64,000 bases of DNA from JAMQKA01 sp031569985 (GTDB lineage Bacteria; Bacteroidota; Rhodothermia; Balneolales; Balneolaceae): the NCBI RefSeq assembly GCF_031569985.1, contig NZ_JAMQKA010000012.1:1-64000 (forward strand), read 5' to 3'. The position numbers were made by a program, and so were the translations under genes. This document shows, piece after piece, positions 52,065 through 60,859 of this stretch; position 1 is the first letter of the stretch, and every line of letters starts with the position of its first letter. The notes under the pieces are model-generated. The model was not told the DNA's origin. It searched no databases and was given only the letters and a program-made list of their open reading frames with translations.

Positions 52065-52787
52065 ATGTGGATATTATTAGTTGAAGATGAAAAACAGCTT
52101 GCCCGTTCCCTCAAGCGTGGACTGGAAGAAGAGGGACATGTAGTGGAAGTAATGCACGACGGAGAGGAGGCTGAGCTACAGGGACTGGTGAATGATTACG
52201 ATATGGTAGTACTGGACTGGCGGCTGCCTAACCGTGATGGCAAGCAAATTTTGGAGCATTGGCGTGCAGAAGACCGATCTTTTCCAGTCCTTATGTTAAC
52301 AGCACTGGGAGACTTGGATCACAAGGTTGCGGGGTTGGATGCCGGAGCCGATGATTATATGGGTAAGCCATTTTCTTTTGAGGAGCTGCTGGCACGCGTT
52401 CGAGCATTAGGACGGCGTTCCTCGGAGATGCAGAATAATGACCCTGTTTCTGTAGGACCTATTGAACTAGATTCGCGGAAGCATTGGGTAAAAGTTTGTG
52501 GCATTAAGCGTTCGTTGCGACCTAAGGAGTTTATACTTTTAGAACTTTTGCTCAATGAACCGGAGACCGTCTTTTCCAAAACACAGATTGCCGAGCGGGT
52601 CTGGGGATCGGCGTATTACGTCAGTGACAACACGATTGAAGCCACAATCTCTACGCTACGACAAAAGCTGGCTGAATCATTTGAAGAATGCGAGGAAGAT
52701 TTCCTGGAGGATAATTCAAAGGTCATTGAAACCATACGAGGAGCAGGTTATCGCCTTAATAGCAATTTAACACAGACAAATGAATAG
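52065..52787 (+). CDS. Response regulator, OmpR/PhoB family (CusR/CopR-like)
   Basis: The 240-residue protein has a receiver domain with the acidic pair in LLVEDEK, phosphoacceptor Asp51 in VVLDWRLP, Thr in MLTALGD and Lys in DDYMGKPFSFEEL. A winged-helix DNA-binding domain spans about 128-235 (KRSLRPKEFILLELLLNEPE ... TISTLRQKL ... IRGAGYRL). The family binds direct repeats spaced by about one helical turn, which fits the CTTAAA-N5-CTTAAA sites. Its stop overlaps the kinase start by eight bases. Copper or silver as signal is inferred from neighbours. Confidence 0.93.
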   Translation: MWILLVEDEKQLARSLKRGLEEEGHVVEVMHDGEEAELQGLVNDYDMVVLDWRLPNRDGKQILEHWRAEDRSFPVLMLTALGDLDHKVAGLDAGADDYMGKPFSFEELLARVRALGRRSSEMQNNDPVSVGPIELDSRKHWVKVCGIKRSLRPKEFILLELLLNEPETVFSKTQIAERVWGSAYYVSDNTIEATISTLRQKLAESFEECEEDFLEDNSKVIETIRGAGYRLNSNLTQTNE

Positions 52788-54225
52788 TATAGTGGCGCGT
52801 GTCACCTCCTTTTTTGACAGGTTGTCTATTTCCAAGAAACTGGCATTTTGGTACGGGCTAAGTTTATTCCTAATGCTCAGTCTGTTTGGCTATTTCCTGT
52901 ACGAGACGTTTCATCAGTCCATTCATCATAATTATGACCGGCACCTTCGTTTTGAAGCTGAGCAGTTGTTTTCTCATATAAACACCGAAGATTCACTCTC
53001 CATTGATCTTACAGGGTATAGTAGGAATGCGGCACTCAAAAGTGGTGTAGAATACGGCACCTACGTTAGGATATATACTCAAGAAGGGCAGCTTATCTAC
53101 AGGAGTCCGAACTTTACCAATGTCGACCAGCCATTGGAAACTGATATCCCCAATGCAACCGAAGAGTATTCCTTTAGCAGCCAGTGGCAAGATCTGCCGG
53201 CACGGACGCTTTTCTATCCCATAAAAGACAACGATGATCAACTACGAGGTTGGCTGGAGGTTACTGGCTTCGAGTGGACCCTTCATGAAGAGCTAAACCG
53301 CTTCAGGCGGTATATCATCATATTGATAGCTATTAGTGTTGCATTTTCGATTCTGGGGGGATACTGGCTTTCCAGGCGGGCACTGTCACCGGTTGCTTCT
53401 ATTATTGAGGCTGCTAAAAACATTTCCGCGACGGATTTGGATAATCGCATTCCGGTCAACTACCAGGTGCGGGATGAGCTAACCGAGCTGGCAGAAACCT
53501 TTAATATAATGCTTAATCGCCTGCAAAAAGGCTTTGAGCGTGAAAAACGCTTTACCTCCGATGCGGCCCACGAATTGATGACGCCCCTATCATCCCTGAG
53601 AAGCGATGCGGAAATTATGCTGCGGAAACCTCGATCCAAGGAAGAATATCGGGAAACTATTCAACGGATGTTAACAGAAACCCGTCGAATGAGTGAGATG
53701 GTTCATCTGTTGCTTCAGCTGTCAAGAGTAGAATCGGTGCATCGTTCTGAGCCGGATATCGTTAATATAAGCCGCATCACAGAAGCAGTAGCGAGTAAAC
53801 ACCAGGAAAATGCCCAAGGCAAGAACATCAATATTCAAACGCAGATTGATCCCGACCTGCACGTTCGCGCGCATGGAGCATATATTGAGGAGGTTGTCAA
53901 TAATCTGCTTGAAAATGCGGTAAAATATACGTCTGGTAGCGGAAAGGTAAACCTGAAACTTCAACGAAGTAGTGACAAAGCTGTTATCCACCTGAGTGAT
54001 ACTGGGATCGGTTTTGATAAGGAGACCAAAAAGCACCTGTTTGAACGGTTTTATCGCGCAAATGAGTCAGAAGTGCAGGAGCAGTCCGGAAGTGGCTTGG
54101 GGCTGCCACTTGTTAAGGCAATTGTAGAATTATATAACGGAAAAATTCGCGCCTACAGTGAGGGACAAGACAAAGGGAGTACGTTTGTAGTCGAATTTCC
54201 CCTGGCAAAAGATAAGGAGGTTTAA
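52780..54225 (+). CDS. Sensor histidine kinase (CusS/CopS-like)
   Basis: The 481-residue kinase has TM1 at about 21-42, a periplasmic sensor of roughly 130 residues, TM2 at about 177-197 and a HAMP linker to about 250. The dimerisation domain carries His264 (DAAHELMTPLSSLRSD); the usual Arg of HELRTPL is Met here. The ATPase domain has the N-box NNLLENAVKYT, G1 DTGIGF and G2 GSGLGLPLVK. It pairs with the response regulator, whose gene overlaps its start. It should sense periplasmic copper or silver. Its end overlaps the convergent methyltransferase by four bases. Confidence 0.93.
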   Translation: MNSIVARVTSFFDRLSISKKLAFWYGLSLFLMLSLFGYFLYETFHQSIHHNYDRHLRFEAEQLFSHINTEDSLSIDLTGYSRNAALKSGVEYGTYVRIYTQEGQLIYRSPNFTNVDQPLETDIPNATEEYSFSSQWQDLPARTLFYPIKDNDDQLRGWLEVTGFEWTLHEELNRFRRYIIILIAISVAFSILGGYWLSRRALSPVASIIEAAKNISATDLDNRIPVNYQVRDELTELAETFNIMLNRLQKGFEREKRFTSDAAHELMTPLSSLRSDAEIMLRKPRSKEEYRETIQRMLTETRRMSEMVHLLLQLSRVESVHRSEPDIVNISRITEAVASKHQENAQGKNINIQTQIDPDLHVRAHGAYIEEVVNNLLENAVKYTSGSGKVNLKLQRSSDKAVIHLSDTGIGFDKETKKHLFERFYRANESEVQEQSGSGLGLPLVKAIVELYNGKIRAYSEGQDKGSTFVVEFPLAKDKEV

Positions 54226-54863
54226 TGGGGTTTTTTTGCTTCAATCCTTTTGAAGATGCCCATTGCGGTTAGATCCTGCACCCGTACAATATTCCATCCA
54301 GCCTTTTCAACATTCGCAACTGTCTGGCGGGCAATATGAACGCCACTTAAATAATGAATGGGAGCATCCAGTTTTTCTATTATGCCGGCCAAAACGGGTT
54401 GTTCCGGCTTCATGTGTTCTAGCAGATACAGTTTCCCGCTGGACTTGGTGACGCGCAGGGCTTCCTTTAATCCCAATATGGGATCGGGCACCGAGCAAAA
54501 CACGAAAGTGGCAACCAGATCGTCGAAGTGGTTGTCAGGAAAGTCCATGTCTTGGGCATCCATCTCTTTAAGGGTAACACGGTCTTGTTGCTTTTTATCA
54601 AGCAGTTGTTTGGCCCGTTTTAGCATGCCCGGAGAAAGGTCAATTCCTGTTAACTTAATCTCATCGGGATAGTAGGGGATATTTTTGCCTGTGCCTACTC
54701 CGATTTCCAATACCGTTGGTCCGTGAATTTGTTGCCATAGTTTTTGTCGCCATTTTTTATACCACAATTGCTCGACCGGCCACTCCATTAGGTTATAAAT
54801 AACTGATGTAGCGTTATATCGCTTTTTGGTATGTTCGGTATGTTGTCGGCTGTGTTCCATCAT
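54222..54863 (-). CDS. Class I SAM-dependent methyltransferase
   Basis: The 213-residue Rossmann-type methyltransferase has AdoMet-binding motif I VLEIGVGTGKNIPYYP, motif II with GIDLSPGMLKRAK, motif post-I DAQDMDFPDNHFDD and the UbiE-like VATFVFCSVPDP. It resembles phospholipid or quinone methyltransferases. The substrate is unknown. It follows the YceI genes on the same strand, so it is probably expressed with them; a link to copper tolerance rests on position only. Confidence 0.88.
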   Translation of the reverse strand: MMEHSRQHTEHTKKRYNATSVIYNLMEWPVEQLWYKKWRQKLWQQIHGPTVLEIGVGTGKNIPYYPDEIKLTGIDLSPGMLKRAKQLLDKKQQDRVTLKEMDAQDMDFPDNHFDDLVATFVFCSVPDPILGLKEALRVTKSSGKLYLLEHMKPEQPVLAGIIEKLDAPIHYLSGVHIARQTVANVEKAGWNIVRVQDLTAMGIFKRIEAKKPH

Positions 54864-54910
54864 TTCATGTTAACTATAATTGCAGCAGATTTTTTTGCAC
54901 TGGAATTCTA

Positions 54911-55612
54911 TCAGGAAGATTTAAGTCGCACCGTTACGTCAAAATAGACCGTTAGCTTGTTGCTGGCCTTGATTAATCCAAGCAGAGCCGTAGGCGGTTT
55001 TATATCATATGTTTTCATGCTGATTTGTTTGCTTCCTTTTACCCTGAACCGATCATCGCTGAGCAGCTTGCCTTTTACGTACACCTGCGTAGTATCTTGA
55101 ATACCCGCAATTTCGAGCACTCCGGTTGTTTTGATACTCATCCAGTCGTTCTTTTGATCGATTGACGATGTTGTACTATCAACCAGGATCGCATGAAGGA
55201 GTTTGTAACTAATGGAGGGGTATTCCCCGGCCTTAAGGGCTTTATACATGTCGTTGTTCATGGCTTTTCTGCCACATTCCAGGGAATAAACCGGAATACT
55301 GACGGAGATAGTAACCGCACCGTGACCTTTAACATTTTCTTGAGGATTGCCGGTATTTTCAATCGTTCCGTTGCCGGATAACCGCTCGGCCTGACATCTG
55401 TAATCGACAATGCTGGCAGATCCCTCGATCCAAAGTTTGCCTCCCTGTTCTATCTCAATCACACCTTGTGGCGAAATTTGAGCTTCTGCCGGAAAAGTGA
55501 TCATTGAGAATAAACTCAAAAGTAGCATGATATAAATCCAGCTGGAGCGAGTCAGATTACTGGAAGCCAAAGATCCAACAATACTTCCGGTCCGTGATAG
55601 TGGTTGTCTCAA
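54911..55612 (-). CDS. YceI-like periplasmic protein, divergent
   Basis: This 233-residue protein has a signal sequence (SSWIYIMLLLSLFSMITFPAEA). The mature part follows the YceI lipocalin-like barrel: GGKLWIEGSASIVDYRCQAE, PVYSLECGRKAMNNDMYKAL, EYPSISYKL and a terminal DIKPPTALLGLIKASNKLTV strand. It carries cysteines absent from its neighbour. YceI proteins bind polyisoprenoids or quinones. Its start overlaps the stop of the upstream YceI gene by four bases, so they form a pair. Confidence 0.85.
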   Translation of the reverse strand: MRQPLSRTGSIVGSLASSNLTRSSWIYIMLLLSLFSMITFPAEAQISPQGVIEIEQGGKLWIEGSASIVDYRCQAERLSGNGTIENTGNPQENVKGHGAVTISVSIPVYSLECGRKAMNNDMYKALKAGEYPSISYKLLHAILVDSTTSSIDQKNDWMSIKTTGVLEIAGIQDTTQVYVKGKLLSDDRFRVKGSKQISMKTYDIKPPTALLGLIKASNKLTVYFDVTVRLKSS

Positions 55613-56220
55613 TGTCGATTTGCTGTTAAAAGAATATTGAATTTAATGGTTACTTCTTCTCCGCTTTTAATGGTCCCAAAAACTGCGGAAGGCGGATCAA
55701 CACCATAATCTTTCATATTAATACCATAGGTTCCTTCAAACCGGTAGTTGTCTTCTCCAACCTTGGTTCCTTTCACCGGAAAGGAAACCTCATTTACGGT
55801 CCCGGCAACATTCAAATTTCCTTTCACCTTCAGGGTAAACGATTCAGCAGACTGTACCGTATCCGCCAGTTCCGATGAAGTAAGGTTGAACATAATTTGG
55901 GGATGATCTTTCTCTTTCAACGCCCCGTAAATCTTCCTATTCATTCCTCCCTTGCCACTCTCGATAGATTTGACCGGAATATTCAAAGACAGGGAGGTTA
56001 CCGGCGCTTCTGGATTTTTCTGGTCTAAAAGAGCCGGGTCCAAAGAAACGGAAAGATCCATCTCCTCAACATCGGCCTCCCAATCATGAATCGTGGAAGT
56101 TCCTGTAATAACCATAGTGCTGTTTTTGTTGAGCGTGTACTCTGCCGACTGCGCCGATCCAATAAAGGGAACAAGCAGCAAGATGGATGCTATCCATATC
56201 ATGTTTTTTAGTATGTTCAT
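55609..56220 (-). CDS. YceI family periplasmic protein
   Basis: This 203-residue exported barrel protein has a signal peptide (MIWIASILLLVPFIGSAQ), then the family pattern YTLNKNSTMVITGTSTIHDW, IPVKSIESGKGGMNRKIYGA, HPQIMFNLTSSEL and GINMKDYGVDPPSAVFGTIK. It likely carries a hydrophobic isoprenoid cofactor in the periplasm. It is first of the two-gene YceI pair, 89 bases after the porin. Confidence 0.92.
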   Translation of the reverse strand: MNILKNMIWIASILLLVPFIGSAQSAEYTLNKNSTMVITGTSTIHDWEADVEEMDLSVSLDPALLDQKNPEAPVTSLSLNIPVKSIESGKGGMNRKIYGALKEKDHPQIMFNLTSSELADTVQSAESFTLKVKGNLNVAGTVNEVSFPVKGTKVGEDNYRFEGTYGINMKDYGVDPPSAVFGTIKSGEEVTIKFNILLTANRH

Positions 56221-56309
56221 AATAACTATGGATTCAGGTATTGTTGCAGGGTTATGTGAATTAACGGCGCGGATTGTAGCCGCGCCGTTAAACGCAGGTT
56301 GCTCTATTT

Positions 56310-57602
56310 TTAGAAACTGATGACAGCTTCGATTACAACGCCGTTAAACTCAGCGCCTTCGAATGGCGAGCCGGTATATCCTTCCCCATCATAGTTCTGG
56401 GTCACGTACTCCAGCTTGGCCAGTACGTTTTTGGTCAGGAACCAGCCACCGCCGATGTTGAAGCGATCGATTTCAATGTCACCACTGGTCATTTCACCAT
56501 CGACCAGGTTGTAGCGACCGCCGATATAGAGATCTTCACCGGCACCGAATCTATACAGCAGTTCGGCTCCATACTGGTTGAAGGTGCGGCGGTCATCGGC
56601 AGATTTGATTTTGCCGCTGGTATTTTCAAACACACCGTAGAATTCCAGTCCTTGATATTTGATGAACGGGTTGATCATGAAGGCGGTCATTTCGCCGGGG
56701 GCTGCAGGCTGGCCGAAGCCCGGAGTAAAGCTCGGGGCAAAGCGGCCGGCGCGAAAGTTGCCCGGGGTAATAACATCGTAATAGCGGGAACCGGCCCGGT
56801 CACCCGAGTACAGGTAAATGGATGCCGACTGTGCAATATTGAGGATGGAGCCGGTTAGGCGCACGCGCAGATCCTCGTTGATCTGCTTGTCGTAACCGAG
56901 CTTCCCGTACACAGAGGGTTTGGTTTTAAAGTCATCCTCGGCCGCATCGGTCACGCTTTGGTTCAGTTTGCCGTTGCTTACCCCGAACATGGCTAGCAGG
57001 CCTTCATTGTAGTAGTACAACTCACCGGCCACTTCGGTGGTAAACGAATCCATAATGTAGTTGCCTACAAAGGGGTTGTGAATGGCTTGGGCATTGTCGG
57101 ATCTTCGGAAGTGATTATCGCCATAGTTCAACTCCATATGGCCCACTTTAAAGCGTACCTTGTCCATCAGTCCGCCCAGAAATCCTTCCTGGATAAAGTC
57201 GAGTCGGTCCACCTGCAGGTAACCACCTTTAACATAGGCTTCATTATGGTTTTGAGAAGAGAGGTAGGTACGCAGGTGCATGCGCACGCCGTTGACAAGC
57301 GCAACATCCAGATCCAGATTGGACGTAGCCAGGTTAAAGTTGGACTCCAGTTCGGATAGCGAGCCTGCTGCATTGTCGTGCCGCAGCCCTTGGAACTGTA
57401 GCGTATTGGCCCCGCCAATGCGAATATTTAAGCCATCGAATTCAACATCGGTATAGAAGGGCGCTTCAAACTGGTTAAGCCCTCGTTGATCAGGGTATGT
57501 GAAATATTGCATTTCACGATCAAACTGTTGAGCGAAAGCGCTTCCCGCACTTAAAAAGAGTGCGACAACGCCGAATATGATATGTTTAATTGGGAGTTTC
57601 AT
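56310..57602 (-). CDS. Outer membrane porin-like beta-barrel protein
   Basis: This 430-residue outer-membrane protein has a signal peptide ending AFAQQ. Amphipathic strands with aromatic girdles run through its whole length (LNIRIGGANTLQFQGLRHDN, VRMHLRTYLSSQNHNEAYVK, LEYVTQNYDGEGYTGSPFEG) and it closes with a terminal VVIEAVISF, the C-terminal Phe recognised for barrel assembly. It resembles phosphate-selective OprO/P-like proteins without matching a named family surely. Operator site E lies 141 bases upstream, so it may be a copper-regulated porin. Confidence 0.8.
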   Translation of the reverse strand: MKLPIKHIIFGVVALFLSAGSAFAQQFDREMQYFTYPDQRGLNQFEAPFYTDVEFDGLNIRIGGANTLQFQGLRHDNAAGSLSELESNFNLATSNLDLDVALVNGVRMHLRTYLSSQNHNEAYVKGGYLQVDRLDFIQEGFLGGLMDKVRFKVGHMELNYGDNHFRRSDNAQAIHNPFVGNYIMDSFTTEVAGELYYYNEGLLAMFGVSNGKLNQSVTDAAEDDFKTKPSVYGKLGYDKQINEDLRVRLTGSILNIAQSASIYLYSGDRAGSRYYDVITPGNFRAGRFAPSFTPGFGQPAAPGEMTAFMINPFIKYQGLEFYGVFENTSGKIKSADDRRTFNQYGAELLYRFGAGEDLYIGGRYNLVDGEMTSGDIEIDRFNIGGGWFLTKNVLAKLEYVTQNYDGEGYTGSPFEGAEFNGVVIEAVISF

Positions 57603-57742
57603 AATGATGTCTTGATTTTTGGGTTATAAGTAAAAAGTAAAATTTTCAAATTCATAGAGTAGGTCTGTTTATAGTGAAATACATACCGCCATTTGAATAG
57701 CAGCGGATATTAAAGTTTCTACTCAATGATAATGCCTTAATC

Positions 57743-57759
57743 CTTAAAGCAAGCTTAAA
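57743..57759 (+). promoter_or_regulatory. Putative CusR/CopR operator, site E
   Basis: CTTAAA-GCAAG-CTTAAA, 141 bases upstream of the porin gene, same orientation as sites A-D. A partial CTTAAT precedes it at 57736. Confidence 0.65.
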
Positions 57760-58067
57760 TCAGATAAAAAAGTCTGAAATTGATTTTAACCAGCAATGCT
57801 AGGTGAAATATGGCGTGATGGCTGTTTCCCATTTTTGGGGTATTGCAGATGGGGAGATTAGTCCAGCCTCCGGTCACAGGTACCAAGTTTCACATGCTCA
57901 TTAATAGCTTTATCCATCTCATGTAAGCAGTTGTTAAGCGCTATCTATTATTTTGTCGCTGCTGATGTGATATTCTAGTGCTCGTAGGTATGGAATAGTT
58001 ACCTACGATTAGGTTAAAATAAAGAGTGGTAACATATTGATGATAGGTTCTGTTGTAAAACAAGGTT
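57760..58067. other. Intergenic region between the porin and the DUF3108-like gene
   Basis: No gene is visible. An inverted repeat TCGTAGGTA (57982-57990) with TACCTACGA (58000-58008) has a nine-base loop; no T tract follows on either strand, so I do not call it a terminator. Nothing else was recognised. Confidence 0.4.
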
Positions 58068-58808
58068 TCAAATCAGCCGGATCACAAAGTAGCTACCATC
58101 GTCATCACTGGTAAATTTTTGACGGATGATGCCCCGATCTTTATCAATGATCTCAATAACCTGATAACCAAATCCTTTCATTTTAATGCCCAGCACATAC
58201 ACACCGAGATCCACTTCCGAGTTAATTTGATACTGCCCGGCCTGCAGGGTATCGTTAGATACAACCTGCCGGCTATATATTCTAACATTGCTTTTCCCTC
58301 CCAAAAAGCCCACCAGTCCCTTATCAATATTCAAGGCAAATTCAATAGGTTCCATCTCCCATCCGGGCTTGGGAGCCGTTGGGTAAAAAGCATTCGTATC
58401 CAACAGGTTGACCTTGATTTCGCTGCCTTTTCCGTAGTCAGTAAACGGGAAAACATTCAACAGTACTTGTTGTTCGTCCGGCCGGCAGGTATAGATGGTT
58501 CTGGTGCTGTCCTGTAGCTCCCCTTCAGCATTATACGAATACAGCTCCACCGGGAGTCGGTAGTTATCCGATTGTTCCTCGATGGAACCAACCACGAGTT
58601 TTTGAAAGGATTCCAGCTCTCCCTCTTTGTTGTAATTGCACTTTTTGTACCGATTATTGTCAATTTCAAAAAGTACCATCTTCCTGGATTGTTGGGCACT
58701 GGTATCGAGGGGAAGTGACCACCATAATCCGATTCCCATTACAGCAATTGATAACAATTGGAAGCATTTTTTCTTAGTGCTTTTTTGAAATATTATTGGT
58801 TTTGTCAT
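58068..58808 (-). CDS. DUF3108-like exported protein
   Basis: The product is about 246 residues if started at the Met at 58808, which opens a basic N-terminus and a hydrophobic segment (FQLLSIAVMGIGLWWSLPLD) with a signal cleavage near TSAQQ. Two Met codons upstream (58814, 58892) are alternatives. The mature part is beta-rich: GSEIKVNLLDTNAFYPTAP, LNIDKGLVGFLGGKSNVRIY and GVYVLGIKMKGFGYQVIEI, reminiscent of DUF3108 barrels. Role unknown; it follows the oxidoreductase gene on the same strand after 155 bases. Confidence 0.65.
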   Translation of the reverse strand: MTKPIIFQKSTKKKCFQLLSIAVMGIGLWWSLPLDTSAQQSRKMVLFEIDNNRYKKCNYNKEGELESFQKLVVGSIEEQSDNYRLPVELYSYNAEGELQDSTRTIYTCRPDEQQVLLNVFPFTDYGKGSEIKVNLLDTNAFYPTAPKPGWEMEPIEFALNIDKGLVGFLGGKSNVRIYSRQVVSNDTLQAGQYQINSEVDLGVYVLGIKMKGFGYQVIEIIDKDRGIIRQKFTSDDDGSYFVIRLI

Positions 58809-58963
58809 ATGCATTAAAGATTGAAGAGGGCAACATTGATCCTGAGGTAGGAATCTATTCTTGAAGAAATAAAATTCCAAACTTCCAGTCATTCTTCACC
58901 GAATGCTTAAGACAAACGTATTATCTAATAATTGATGAAATAGATTTATGTAAAATAGGAGAA

Positions 58964-60109
58964 TCAGCATTCCACTTCGGCATAGGCGTGCTCGCCGTGT
59001 CTGCACCATACGCACGAGCAGTTCTCGTGCATGCACTGCTTGTCTTCCAGGCGGGTTTTAAAGGCTCGTTTGGCGACCGGCAATACAGTTCGTTTGTACC
59101 AGCTCGGGTTATACTGTGTTTGCAGTGTGGGTATAATGTCGTCCTTTTCTGCCAGCCGGTCCAGCATGATCGTATAGCCCAGGTTTTCCAGGCGGGTAAA
59201 CAGCCAGCGGTTGGCCAGGGAGGTTTCCATCTTCGGGATGATATGCTCTTTACACAGGGCCGGATAGGAACGATGCTTGATGATGCTTTGGGCGGCCAGG
59301 TAGCCCGAGTGCATGGCAAAGCGTATGCCGAAGCCGAACAACAAATCCTGGAAGCCCGCATTTTCGCCTACATAGTAGATACGGTGGTCTTTCATCAGTG
59401 GTTGGTTCAGGGAAAAATTGATATATCCGCCGAAACTTTTGGAATCGATGATATCGATATCGACGTGCTTTTGCATCCGTTTGAGGGCCGCATCAAAAAA
59501 GGAGAAGGATTCCGAAAATTTTTCAAACAGACAGGTAGCAAAGGTGGCCTTGCCCTCATTGACCAGCAGGTAGGCATAACCCTGGGGAGCAATTTCGTCG
59601 TCAAGGAAAGCCGCGTAATAGTTTTCATGCATAGTTTTGAATACCATACCGCGGGCCACGGCATCGGCGGCCTTGGGTCCGGTAGCGATGATTACTTTTC
59701 CGTTCGGGGCGTGCGTCATGCGTTTTCCCCATTCAAACTGCACGCCCGCTTTCAAAGCCTGCCGTTTGAGGCCCTGGTCCAGGCTCCACTCGCTGGTTCC
59801 GCGTTCCACCAGGTAGAAGAGCGGCCGGGACATGTTAAAATTGTACTTTTCTCCGGAGGGATTAAAGAAGTCGCCGTCGGCATACGATTCAAAGCGGAAA
59901 TTCGTTTCGACGCCGACGGCCTCCAGGAACTGGCGAGCGTCTTCTTCGGTCGACCAGTTTTCGATGCCCTGGTAATCGCCGTTGAAACGCGTGCCTACAT
60001 CTTCTTTCATTTCGTAAACCGTAACGGGATACCCGTTTTTAGCAAGATTGATGGCAGCTACCAGGCCTGCCGGTCCGGCGCCTATGACGTGTATGTGTCC
60101 TTCATTCAT
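58964..60109 (-). CDS. FAD-dependent oxidoreductase with Cys-rich C-terminus
   Basis: This 381-residue flavoprotein has a dinucleotide-binding motif VIGAGPAGLVAAINLAKNG at the N-terminus and a later GENAGFQDLLFGFGIRFAMH, the second FAD contact typical of geranylgeranyl-reductase/halogenase-like monooxygenase folds. The last residues, KQCMHENCSCVWCRHGEHAY then VEC, put five Cys and two His in a short tail, a likely metal or Fe-S site not usual in the family. Position behind three YHS proteins and a copper ATPase suggests metal-linked redox work, such as Cu or Hg handling. This is inference; the substrate is unknown. Confidence 0.78.
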   Translation of the reverse strand: MNEGHIHVIGAGPAGLVAAINLAKNGYPVTVYEMKEDVGTRFNGDYQGIENWSTEEDARQFLEAVGVETNFRFESYADGDFFNPSGEKYNFNMSRPLFYLVERGTSEWSLDQGLKRQALKAGVQFEWGKRMTHAPNGKVIIATGPKAADAVARGMVFKTMHENYYAAFLDDEIAPQGYAYLLVNEGKATFATCLFEKFSESFSFFDAALKRMQKHVDIDIIDSKSFGGYINFSLNQPLMKDHRIYYVGENAGFQDLLFGFGIRFAMHSGYLAAQSIIKHRSYPALCKEHIIPKMETSLANRWLFTRLENLGYTIMLDRLAEKDDIIPTLQTQYNPSWYKRTVLPVAKRAFKTRLEDKQCMHENCSCVWCRHGEHAYAEVEC

Positions 60110-60205
60110 ATCGGTCTTATTATGTTCAATTTGAAATGCACCCGGCCGGTTCAGGATCCGGGCGCATGAGAGTGTATTGGGGATGGTATGTCAGGATTCA
60201 ATATG

Positions 60206-60388
60206 TTAATGGCAGCCACTTTTATGCGAAGCGCTGCCGGATATATAGTGATCCGGGTCCTCCAGGAAGGTATCCTGGCAGGAAGGGCAGCAGAAATAGA
60301 GCATTTTGCCCTCGTACTCCATATTGGGAGCCGTGGCCAGGTCGTCGATCTGCAGGCCGCTTACCGGACAGGTTTCATGATGTGCCAT
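60206..60388 (-). CDS. YHS/TRASH-domain small protein 1
   Basis: This 60-residue protein is a YHS domain: CPVSGLQIDDLATAPNMEYE then FCCPSCQDTFLEDPDHYI, where Cys residues (CP, CCPSC) form a metal-binding treble-clef site. It ends in ASHKSGCH, adding a further Cys and two His. Such modules bind copper or other soft metals and act in P-type ATPase traffic or as sensors. It is one of three tandem YHS genes, 9 bases after the next. Confidence 0.88.
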   Translation of the reverse strand: MAHHETCPVSGLQIDDLATAPNMEYEGKMLYFCCPSCQDTFLEDPDHYISGSASHKSGCH

Positions 60389-60397
60389 AATAGCCTC

Positions 60398-60616
60398 CTA
60401 TCGTTTATATTTGGGATTCAGGATTGTTGAATAAGACGGCTGGCCGTTTGCCGGGTAACGTTTCTCAGCGAACTTGACCAGGTGTTGGTCAAAAATATCT
60501 TTGCAGGTCGAAGTACAGAAGGTAATCACCTTCCCATTTACGCTGCTCCTGGGAGCTTGGGTGGGGTTGATGACTTCATTACCGGTCACTGCGCATACCT
60601 TGTTTGTTCTTGCCAT
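60398..60616 (-). CDS. YHS/TRASH-like small protein 2
   Basis: This 72-residue protein shows KVCAVTGNEVINPTQAPRSS then ITFCTSTCKDIFDQHLVKFA: one Cys before a beta hairpin and a C-x3-C (CTSTC) pair, the TRASH pattern with weaker similarity than its neighbours. It has a basic C-terminus (NPKYKR). It sits between the other YHS genes with short gaps, so it is part of one unit. Metal binding is likely; ligand set differs (CTSTC instead of CCPSC or CCENC). Confidence 0.78.
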   Translation of the reverse strand: MARTNKVCAVTGNEVINPTQAPRSSVNGKVITFCTSTCKDIFDQHLVKFAEKRYPANGQPSYSTILNPKYKR

Positions 60617-60652
60617 AAAGGGTTGGTTTAGCGGTTGTCGATTATCTCCTAG

Positions 60653-60841
60653 TTAGTGATGGTGATGATGGTGTCCTTCGGCGCCGCTGTTGCCGGCATA
60701 TGTCGCCGGGTTGCTGTCGAAGGTTTCCTTGCAGTTCTCGCAGCAGAAGTAGTAGGTCGTTCCCTTGTACTCACTACTGGGTGCAGTTGATATGTCATTG
60801 ATTTCGTGTCCCATTACGGGGCATATTTGTTCGTTGTTCAT
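60653..60841 (-). CDS. YHS/TRASH-domain small protein 3 with native polyhistidine tail
   Basis: The protein is about 62 residues from the Met at 60841, preceded by GGAG at the right distance; a Met four codons upstream overlaps that site. The YHS core is ICPVMGHEINDIST then YYFCCENCKETFDSNPATYA. It ends GAEGHHHHHH, six consecutive His, encoded by CAC/CAT codons at the genuine stop, so the tail is natural. It probably binds copper, nickel or zinc tightly. Confidence 0.88.
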   Translation of the reverse strand: MNNEQICPVMGHEINDISTAPSSEYKGTTYYFCCENCKETFDSNPATYAGNSGAEGHHHHHH

Positions 60842-60859
60842 GATGTTCTCCATGTTTGG

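Noticed and set aside
58988..60169. Plus-strand frame of 393 codons opposite the flavoprotein
   Set aside because: It is antisense to a gene with clear FAD motifs and shows no family resemblance.
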